From NCBI GenBank assembly GCA_020744425.1, contig JAGMUV010000021.1:496001-560000 (forward strand): a DNA stretch of 64,000 nt, given 5' to 3'. Shown piece by piece: positions 55,493 to 64,000 of this stretch. The stretch's first letter is position 1; the number at the start of each line of letters is the position of its first letter. Below the pieces are notes generated by a model. That model was not told where the DNA came from. It worked only from the letters and a program-made list of their open reading frames with translations, and ran no database searches. Made by a program: the position numbers and the translations under genes. The stretch is from Dactylonectria macrodidyma (Eukaryota; Ascomycota; Sordariomycetes; Hypocreales; Nectriaceae).

Positions 55493-55929
55493 TGGTGTTC
55501 CTGAGCAGGATCCATGTTGAATCAGAGTAGCATTTTCAAGAATCTGAGACTTGGTCTGTTCTCAGTCTCCCCGAATTATCACCTGACCACATTTGAATCA
55601 CCCATCACATTCCACTCGCCATCCCCGTCAACTCCCTTCTAGGCCCGTCACCATGTTGCATCACATGCCCTGCTTCAGCTCCGAGTGTGAATGGCTGGAC
55701 TGCTCGGATGCCGAATGAGAAATCCACATGCTGGAACAAGCTTAAGCCCATCCTTGATCAATTTCAATCAGTCTGACTAACCTTCCGCATGATTATCCGG
55801 ACTTCACTCTGGCCTCACTAAGCTTCGCCTTCGTCCTGCTTCCCGTCGCTCAAGTCTCCATCAGACCTATAATCATCATGTTTGCTTTGGGGGACGACTC
55901 TTCCTTCCATTAAGGCTTTGGTCAGCGCC
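55493..55929. other. Intergenic
   Basis: About 440 bp downstream of the VOC gene. No coding or repeat feature seen. Confidence 0.45.
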
Positions 55930-56810
55930 GTGGTGGCTTGCACGCCAGGAAAGTGCTTGTCAAAGTAAACGGTAAGGACATCACTAGTGACCTCTGGCAG
56001 AACTGCGAAGAACTGCAACTCTCTTACTCGAGCCTGGCAAGACCAAGCATGTGGTTCCAACTGATATCCTCTCCCACGTGGGCGGCAAGTCGACTGGCGG
56101 AGCGACCAAGACCGCACCAGCCGACGGGTCCTCCCACCAGGACCTCAAAGTTTCCATGACGCGCAAGACATCGGTTGCTGTGGGGTCAGCCTGATAAAAC
56201 GAAAAGGTTGCAGGTGATGTTGAAAAGTCTAAGTTACGTGTGTCTGTGAGGAGCACAGCTCATTACATAGTATCCGCATCTCTGCCACCAGCAGATCGGA
56301 CCATCTTAGTCATACCGTCTCAACACAGCCACCAGAAATGTAGGGGGCGTAACGGAAACAAGCAACCCAATGACAGTAAGGACTCAGGTCTGTCAACCGG
56401 GGCTATTGTCGGTATTGGAGTTAGTGGTGCTGCCGTGGTCGTCCTAGGACTCGCCGCTCCATGGTGCCTCCTCCTCCTCCTCCGCGGCTGCGGTTCAACC
56501 ATCGCATCGCAGCAGCCGATGAGCCAGTCCTACGATTACGACCTGGCTCAGACCAGCTCCCACTTCTCACAAGGCCCTTGGAGTCCTGGATCCTCCCACT
56601 TCAACACGGCAAGGCCGCCGCTTTTCCACTCCGACACCCTCAGGCCATATAGTCCAACATTCAGCAGGCTCCGCCGGTTGAACTGCCCACCTAGAGAAAT
56701 AACACGCCGCATATGTCGCCATACCGTGAGCCATCAGGCTCCACAGAATGCGCGTGCGCGGTCCTCTATGTGCTTGATTCGCTCCAGATCAACTAGTTCC
56801 ACCGGATAAG
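55930..56810 (+). pseudogene. C-terminal relic of a kelch membrane protein
   Basis: The stretch near 56030-56180 translates to HVVPTDILSHVGGKSTGGAT and KTAPADGSSHQDLKVSMTRK, closely matching YVVPIDIISVVGGSAEGGAN and the following block of the kelch gene at 36947-38802. After stops, 56380-56500 gives GLSTGAIVGIGVSGAAVVVL, the equivalent of its transmembrane helix, then a Ser/Pro/His-rich tail. The beta-propeller part is missing. It is a truncated paralogue. Confidence 0.68.
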
Positions 56811-57359
56811 GCTTATACCGGTCGTTGTGACGCTCAGATAGTGTATTTCTTATATGGCGTGGAGCCGATAAGGTCGGGGCAAGGAGAAGACAGCCCTCAA
56901 GTTATAGCCAATGGCGAGGGTTGGGGAAAACGGAACGGATACAGTTGAAAACGGAAGGGCTTTAGGTAATTGAAGTCGAAACGGTGAAAACGGAGGTAAA
57001 AGAAAGAGAACTAGTTCCTTTTAGGCTTAGTGGATCCGGGCGGAATACCCATTTGCCCATCCTGCCCTCCCGTGTTGAAAGAAGCAAGGGGTTTGGCTTG
57101 AACACCTCTCTAGAAGGTGCCAGCGCCATCTCCTAGTGCCTTGTTCTCGTTCCCAATAATCTTGACGTGTCGTTCATAGAACTGAAGCATCTATTTCGTG
57201 TCAACAAGGAAACCGACGAGCCGATGAGGTGAGGGAGGGATGAACTACCTTCTGCGGACACTTCTTGTAGATAGTCCCGGTTCGCGACCAACATTGGGGT
57301 TCCTTGAGTGTAGGTTTTAAACTCTTGTATCCTAAGTGTGTGATCCCTGCAATATAACG
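56811..57359. other. Intergenic, 3' of the large receptor
   Basis: No gene recognised. It includes purine-rich stretches (56930-57010, repeated aaaacggaa-like words) and presumably the receptor's 3' untranslated region. Confidence 0.45.
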
Positions 57360-58029
57360 TTACAGCTCCCACGCCTCTTCATGCTTGCCTCGCATTGAGA
57401 GCACTGAAGCAAGGATTTCCTTGCTAAGCATGGTCTCCTTGTGTGTTTCCCCCTGCACTCTCTTCCCTCCCTCATAAGCTTGTCTAAGGAAGTTTTCCGC
57501 TTCTTCAAGCCTATCCCGCGTCGCGAAGAATAAACCCATCAGATAGACGCAGAAAAGGGTCGATGGATGGTCTGCGCCTAGGGTCCTCTCCCTTCCAGTC
57601 AAGACTCTCCGGAACAGATTCTCAGCTCCTGCCGAGTCATTTTTTGCAAGGAGGCAACCTGCCATAATAATGCAAGTGTCTAGAGTATCTAAATGGTTTT
57701 CACCGACAATCCGTTCTCTCCCCGCCAACGCTCTTCGACATAATCTTTCGGCCTCGTCAGCATTCCGGGATAAGAGTGTTTCACTCAAGTCGGCAAGGCT
57801 GGTAAGAGTATCAGGATGCTCCTCTCCCAGCAGCTCCTGCCTTTGCGCGAGTGCCTCTCGGTATAGCTGCTCCGCTTCATCGTGTTTGTCTTGCGCCTGA
57901 AGCACATTTGCCAGGTTGTTCTTGCTCGTCAATGTGTCCGAATGCTCCTCTCCTAGCACCCTTTTTCTCTGTGCGAGTGCCTCTCGGTATAGCTGTTCTG
58001 CTTCATCGTGTTTGTCTTGCACCTGAAGC

Positions 58030-59740
58030 ACATTTGCCAGGTTGTTCTTACTCGTCAATGTGTCCGGATGCTCCTCTCCAAGCATGTTCTCTCTCTCTGT
58101 CAAAGTCTCTCGGTATAGTCGATCTGCTTCTTCGTATTTGCATTGCTGCTGAAGCACATTTGCTAGGTTGTTCTTGCTCGTCAATGTGTTCCGATGCTCC
58201 TTCCCTAGCACTTTCTCTCTCTGCGCCAAAGTCTCTCGGTATAACTGCTCTGACTCTTCGTATTTGCATTGCCAACTGAGCGAATTTGCCAGGTTGTTCT
58301 TACTCGTCAATGTGTCCGGATGCTCCTCTCCAAGCACGTTCTCTCTCTCTGTCAAAGTCTCTCGGTATAGTCGATCTGCTTCTTCGTATTTGCATTGCTG
58401 CTGAAGCACATTTGCTAGGTTGTTCTTACTCGTCAATATGTCCGGATGCTCCTCTCCAAGCACGTTCTCTCTCTCTGTCAAAGTCTCTCGGTATAACTGC
58501 TCTGACTCTTCGTATTTGCATTGCACTTTGAGCGAAACTGCTAGGTTGTTCTTGCTCGTCAATGTGTCCGGATGCTCCTTCCCTAGCACTTTCTCTCTCT
58601 GTGCCAGAGTCTCTCGATATAGTCGATCCGCTTCTTCGTATTTGCATTGCTGCTGAAGCACATTTGCTAGGTTGTTCTTGCTCGTCAATGTGTTCCGATG
58701 CTCCTTCCCTAGCACTTTCTCTCTCTGCGCCAAAGTCTCTCGGTATAACTGCTCTGACTCTTCGTATTTGCATTGCCCCCGAAGCACATCTGCTAGGTCG
58801 TTCTTGCTTGTCAATGTATCCGGATGCTCCTTCCCTACCGCTTTCTCTCTCTGCGCCAAAGTCTCTCGGTATAACTGCTCTGACTCTTCGTATTTGCATT
58901 GTACTTCGAGCGAAACTGCCAGGTTGTTCTTGCTCGTTAATGTGTCCGGATGCTCCTTCCCTAGCACTTTCTCTCTCTGCGCCAAAGTCTCTCGGTATAA
59001 CTGCTCTGACTCTTCGTATTTGCATTGCCAATTAAGCGAATTTGCCAGGTTGTTCTTGCTCGTCAATGTGTCCGGATGCTCCTTCCCTAGCACTTTCTCT
59101 CTCTGTGCTAGAGTCTCTCGGTATAGTCGATCTGCCTCTTCGTACTTGCATTGCTGCTGAAGCACATTTGCTAGGTTGTTCTTACTCGTCAATGTGTCCA
59201 GATGCTCCTCTCCAAGCACGTTCTCTCTCTCTGTCAAAGTCTCTCGGTATAGTCGATCTGCTTCTTCGTATTTGCATTGCTGCTGAAGCACATTTGCTAG
59301 GTTGTTCTTGCTCGTCAATGTGTTCCGATGCTCCTTCCCTAGCACTTTCTCTCTCTGCGCCAAAGTCTCTCGGTATAACTGCTCTGACTCTTCGTATTTG
59401 CATTGCTAATTGAGCGAATTTGCCAGGTTGTTCTTGCTTATCAATGTGTCCGGGTGCTCCTTCCCTAGCACTTTCTCCTTCTGTGCCAGAGTCTCTCGGT
59501 ATAGTCGATCTGCCTCTTCGTATTTGCATTGCCCCCGAAGCACATTTGCCAGGTTGTTCTTGCTCGTCAATGTATCCGGATGCTCCTTCCCTACCGCTTT
59601 CTCTCTCTGCGCCAAAGTCTCTCGGTATAACTGCTCTGACTCTTCGTATCTGCATTGCACTTCGAGCGAAACTGCCAGGTAGTTCTTGCTTATCAATGTC
59701 TCCGGGTGCTCCTTCCCTAGCACTTTCTCCTTCTGTGTCA
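58030..59740 (-). repeat. About fourteen near-identical 126-bp TPR repeats
   Basis: Tandem 126-bp units encode [40 protein letters not shown] and one closing residue pair, each 42 aa. Neighbouring units differ mainly at a few codons ([34 protein letters not shown] or TERENVLGE), in a mosaic order that suggests unequal crossing-over or gene conversion. The stop at 59406 lies in one NSLNWQ-type unit; the sister units keep Trp. More divergent TPRs flank the array on both sides. Confidence 0.85.
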
Positions 59741-61917
59741 GAGTCACTCGGTATAACTGCTCTGCTGCGTAGTTCTGATTTTGAGCGTGGAGGATGGACG
59801 CAACAAGGTCTTTAGTGATGAGCATGTCCCGATTTGGCGCTTTCCACCCTGTGATCTTCGCCATGACAGTGTTGAGGGTGTCGTATGCATCCTTGAATTT
59901 ACCACGTAACTGTTGCAAGTGTAGAGTCCAACACAGGGCGTTTATCACCTTTGGATGGTCCTCGCCTGATGTGTTCTTAAGTCTAATGAAGACTTCCCTC
60001 ATCAGGCTCTCAGCTGCCTTAATTTTCCCCTCTTGTAACAAAAGAATGCTGAGATTAGAATAACTCGCAAGTGTCTCAGAATGGTCTTTCCCAAGAGTTT
60101 TCTCATATCCTTCCAGGGCCTGTTGCTTGATTTGTCGAGCTTCAGCGAATCGTCCTTGATTTTGGAGTGTCCAGGAAAGCCTCTCGAGGCAATCCACCGT
60201 CTCTGGGTGCTCTTTCCCATACAACTGCTTTGTCGCGTTGAATAGATCGTTAAACAACAGCTCCGCTGTTTTGTGTTTACCCAGGACATCAAGAATTGAT
60301 GCATAGACCCTCTTGCTTGCTAGGGCGCCAGGGTGATTAGGACCCAGGATTTCCTCCATGTTGTTGACCAAATCCTGGATCGTCGTCTCCGCCTCGCAGT
60401 ATTTTCCATGATGCCATAGAAAGGCCACATAGTCTTTGGTACTTCCCATGGTGTCTTTGTGCCTCGGGCCGAGGACTGTTTTACGGCCATCAAGAGTCTG
60501 TAGGAGGAGATGCTCCGCTTCCTCATAGTTGCCCTGTTCCCATAGGACATTGGACAATGTGCTTGCAGTAGTCAGAGTATCCTCGTGTCGAGGCCCAAGG
60601 GTCCGCGTGCGTGCTTCCAAAGTTTTCCTAAGTAGTCGCTCAGCCTGTGCGTACTTTCCTTGGTGCAAAAGAACAGTAGCAAGACCATTTGAGCTCATCA
60701 AGGTATCTGTATGCTCTTGGCCTAGTCGCAACATCCTTTGCTCAAGGGCTTCACCATGCAGGCTTTCCGCTGAGGCATACCGTCCCTGCGTGTCGAGATA
60801 CCAAGCAACATTGAATTGTAGGGTTGCTTGCTTGACGCTCTTCGTTGATGGAAACGCAGTCAGTATCCTTTGGGCATGGGGTAGAAGTAAAGCACACTGA
60901 GCCCAGTTCTCATGTTCTCCAGTCGGGTAAGCTTCGCATAGCGTTACGATTGCTGCGTCCACCCATGTGCTGTACTCGTTGTGCCCTTGTAACCACCCTT
61001 TTACACAGAGCTGGACCAGACGATGCATGTCGAATGCTTTCCCGTCATGACTCGGATAGATAAGGGAGTATCCCTTCAGTGTACTCAGCGCATCTTCAAG
61101 TTGGCTCGAAGTGCCCAGCTGCTGTCGAAGAAGTGACTCTGGGATGCCTTGCCGATCATAGAAACTCATAAGGGATAGTAATTCAGCCGCCCGCATGTTA
61201 TCTTGTCTGATCTGGTTAAAAGAGATAGACCAAGTCTTGAAGACTGCATTCTTGTCTTGTCCGTCTCTTCCAATATCCTTGAAGTCTTGGTTCAAGAGAT
61301 CGATGGGGGCCGATTCCGTTTCCTCATAACGCTCCAGGTATTGATCGAGGGATTGGGACTTCCTCTCAATTACGGCCGCGGCTTGGGCGATTGCAAGGGG
61401 CAAGTATTCCAGTAAGTCAAACAGCTTCCCCATAGACTTCTCAGAAGCTTGTGTAGTCTGGAGTCGGCTGGTAAAGAGTAGTTTCGCTTCGGAGTACTTC
61501 ATTGGAGGCACTGATATCAAGTCCCCTCCCCCGGCCAGATCGAGGCCAAGCTGTTTGTTTCTGGTAGTGAAAAGTATCGCGCTGTTGGGACTTTGAGGGA
61601 GGTAATCCCACAGACATCGGTGACGTGTCGAATGCGAGCTTGATTCATTGGTCAGCTTTCCGAAGAAGACGTCGGAATCATCGGCATTGTCGAGAACCAT
61701 CAGCCATGGGGCTCTCAGCCTTTTAGACAGCCACGATCTGACTAAGGCAAGTATCGATGTAGATGGATAAAGATTTCCTGGAATGCCTATTTCTTCTGCT
61801 ATTGAATCGAATCCCTGCTCGATACGGTTGCGATTTCCGGCATGGATCCAGAAAATCGAGGCGTTTGGATGTTGTGCACGAAATCGATAGGCATATTCAA
61901 GGGCTATCTGCGATTTT

Positions 61918-62413
61918 CTTTATATCGTCAGACACGGGATTTTGCGCAGAAGCGTAAAAATACGAACCCGACACCACCGAGGCCAAATAACGCCAGTCTT
62001 GCATGGGAACTCTCTCCCATGCGGAAACGTGACAGTAACTCTTCGAAGAAATGCTCCCGCCCGACAAATTTGCGGTTTTGCGCGTAAGGCAGTACAGCTA
62101 CAATCAGGATTAGCGGACTGGTGTATCTCGATGATCTTGTTCATGGTTTGGTCGGGAAAGAGGACTCACAGAATGGGCCTTGCTTCATTTCCAGATGTTC
62201 GCCAACCAAACCATTCTCCACTGCGACGCGCGCCCTTGTCTCCGCTGTTATCTTGCTTTGACTCAACATTTGGAGAGGATTGCTTCGACTCATGCCGTCA
62301 AAGGACGAGAAGGCTGGATTTGACTGTGACCCGTTCGATAAATCTCGATCTACACACCGGATGTGAGCCACGATAACCAGAACATGCTCTCAAGACCACT
62401 AAGCCTAACTTAC
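61918..62413 (-). other. Three introns of the fusion receptor
   Basis: 62314-62413 (100 bp, gtaagt to cag, phase 1), 62098-62169 (72 bp, gtgagt to tag, phase 1) and 61918-61967 (50 bp, weak donor gttcgt, acceptor aag, phase 2). The last one splits the P-loop Gly codon, exactly as in the receptor at 11929. Confidence 0.72.
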
Positions 62414-63464
62414 GAGTGTTGGGCATGTAGGCAGCTTTAGCACGCGCTTCGGCCACGGGTAACACCGCCAGTAATTCCCTTGCATATGATGCCGCAGCAG
62501 CTGCGGCATATCTCTGCCATCCCTTATTCTTGTGAGAGTCCGAGTAGTCGCAAATTCCCCGGATCGGTAGACAAGGGAGAATATCCATCAAGCCGGCAGC
62601 CTCCATTTCGAAACATATGACGTCGAGCTGTTGAGCAATGTTGTCCCGCTGAGTGCCACTCCGCATGACTTGGTTTCCTGAGGCGATTGCACCGTAATGT
62701 ATCAGCGGATCATCCGTTCTCCGCCTGCTTCGTGGCACCAGCATCGAATGGTCGCATTCGTCACAGCCGGGTGTTGCAGACACATGATCATATGCCGAGA
62801 AGAAGAGGCAATCCGGTGAGGTCGGGCGACGGTATTCGGAGTGTTCCTCGAACTTCTCCTTCAGAATGGATGGGATCCGGCTGCTATCTCGCTCATGTCT
62901 TGCTCGTAAAGAGGACACGGCTGTGCCGAGTAGCTGATGAGGAATCTTCGGGATCGCTGTGCGCTGGATCTGTCCATCTCCGACGATCTTCCCTAGATCA
63001 TACTGCAGCACCATCGTTCCGACAACGATGTCGCCTAAACGTATGTCGGCATTGCTCGGCACTCCACCACCAATTCCCACCATCAAGCCTGCGCGGATCG
63101 ACGGGAAGGTACGGACCAGGTGGGTCAACACATTCGCTGCGTTGGTCAATCCATACTGGGCTGTTGGCAAGCACGCAATGACGATATTGTGGTGCTCTAT
63201 GCTTCCGAGCGTGTAGGCGTTGCTGTCGTTCCTTTGCCTTGGCAGGTCTTCGTGAACCTCATCCAGCATGGCGCGAGCTGCTGCCATCTCTATGTGCAGC
63301 GCGCAGATCCAGGCGATGGTGTACTGATCGTGCGAAGTGAGCGACCCGGTTCGCGACTCGTGAACCCCATTGCCCAGGCCGTCTTGAAAAGTCTTTTGCC
63401 GCTTTGGAGGGTGAGGGAAGCTTGTCTCAGAATAGTCTTCGTCCCAAGGGCGTCTCCCATCCAT

Positions 63465-64000
63465 CTCCGCGAGATGTCGATCTAGTTATGATTCACAAGC
63501 GCAACTTTGCTCGGGGTGTAAGCGTCGGTAGGGGCAGAGGCAGATATGGGGAAATGACTTACTGAAAGGCGTCCGATGAGGGGCGATTATCGTAGCTGAC
63601 TGTTTTTTGACGGATTCGTATTTGGGCATTGAAGGAAGAGGAGGGGGAGGGCGCGTCGAGCCGCTAGGGATGGGGTTGCGGTCGCGATCAGACCCATGCA
63701 CGCACTGCCACCACCAACCAGTTGGCGCTGCCACCGCCACCTCAACAACTTCGCAAAAGAAAGCTCATCGGAACCACAGATTGCTGGCTCTCATGCTCTG
63801 CCTTGGTGCACCCCTCCAAATCACCAGCTTGAGTGTCTGATGGCTCCCTAGTTAGCGGACAAGCACAGTGCGGTTAAACCAGGAGTTCAGCACCGTGGCC
63901 GGGAAGCCTCGCCGTTACCTACCCCTCAAACAATAAGCATTGAACTGAAGGCGCAGGCTATTAGTTAGCCAAGGCGGACTTTTGCCGTGGCTTACCTCAT
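63465..64000. promoter_or_regulatory. Upstream region of the fusion receptor
   Basis: 535 bp before the start codon to the window edge. It presumably holds the promoter; no specific element recognised. Small ORFs here lack family features. Confidence 0.4.

Larger units (their letters stand above)
57360..63464 (-). pseudogene. PNP_UDP/NB-ARC/TPR fusion receptor with one in-frame stop
   Basis: Exons 63464..62414, 62313..62170, 62097..61968 and 61917..57360 join in one frame of 1960 codons. Residues 1-350 are a PNP_UDP domain (YTIAWICALHIEMAAARAML, GLMVGIGGG, CFEMEAAGLMDILPCLPIRG, CDYSDSHKNKGWQ). VLPYAQNRKFVGREHFFEEL leads into NB-ARC with P-loop FGLGGVGKS (about 436-444), Walker B LMVLDNADD, LFTTRN and YLPLAIAQA. 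About 1100 residues of TPRs follow. One TGG-to-TAG change at 59406-59408 (CpA to TpA on the plus strand) truncates it at codon 1279. With that stop the product is still PNP_UDP/NB-ARC plus part of the TPRs, so function may persist. No other damage was seen. A STAND receptor with built-in effector; expected to be cytosolic. Confidence 0.85.

Noticed and set aside
58030..59700. Many long plus-strand and alternative-frame ORFs across the TPR array
   Set aside because: They repeat every 126 bp as mirror images of the TPR repeats; the sense frame carries clear TPR signatures, so these are shadows.

Overview
The window looks like accessory DNA of a filamentous ascomycete (Pezizomycotina). The grounds are short GT-AG introns (about 45-140 bp), Zn2Cys6 and C2H2 regulators, NOD-like receptors (NLRs) of the NB-ARC/TPR type with PNP_UDP (nucleoside phosphorylase-fold) partners, a Tad-type LINE, Fot1/pogo and piggyBac DNA transposons, and many premature stops that fit C-to-T changes at CpA or CpG, as expected of repeat-induced point mutation (RIP) or ordinary decay. 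No species can be named from the sequence alone. No tRNA, rRNA or CRISPR was found.

Layout. 1-1200: a Fot1/pogo transposase running off the left edge. 1369-9180: an NLR pseudogene (minus strand) split by a 218-bp MITE, which is itself split by a full-length, apparently intact 5.5-kb LINE; target-site duplications at both levels allow the nesting to be read base by base. 9400-9900: a second MITE-like element. 10319-14161: a divergent gene pair, a PNP_UDP protein (minus) and an NB-ARC/TPR receptor (plus), sharing a 272-bp intergenic region and a short matching motif. 14613-20115: decayed genes (trypsin-like protease plus helical Fungal_N-like domain; a tail-anchored-type membrane protein; an NB-ARC scrap) and a LINE 3' stub. 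20130-21110: a broken piggyBac transposase. 22145-25330: a repeat block that recurs in the same order at 43240-46850 and partly inverted at 34555-36436; it carries WD40 relics.

25671-28013: a Zn2Cys6 transcription factor. 28200-31480: no supported gene. 31484-32941: a DUF2235/Tle1-like alpha/beta hydrolase. 33247-34190: a potassium transporter pseudogene. 36947-38802: a three-exon kelch membrane protein, with a decayed relative at 55930-56810. 40240-40980: a PNP_UDP pseudogene. 47173-48262: a two-exon C2H2 factor. 49799-50443: an unrecognised ORF. 50640-50825: a WD40 scrap. 51061-52575: a decayed gene of unknown family. 55030-55492: a small VOC/glyoxalase-fold protein with a probable GC-AG intron. 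57360-63464: a large four-exon PNP_UDP/NB-ARC/TPR fusion receptor, carrying about fourteen nearly identical 126-bp TPR repeats and one in-frame stop.

Together this reads as a non-self-recognition (heterokaryon-incompatibility-like) neighbourhood: PNP_UDP domains occur three times, NB-ARC four times, and TPR or WD40 repeat sensors several times, mixed with transposons and their damage. The 10.3-14.2 kb pair and the 57.4-63.5 kb fusion show the same effector/receptor parts in two arrangements, separate and fused, with an intron at the same P-loop codon.
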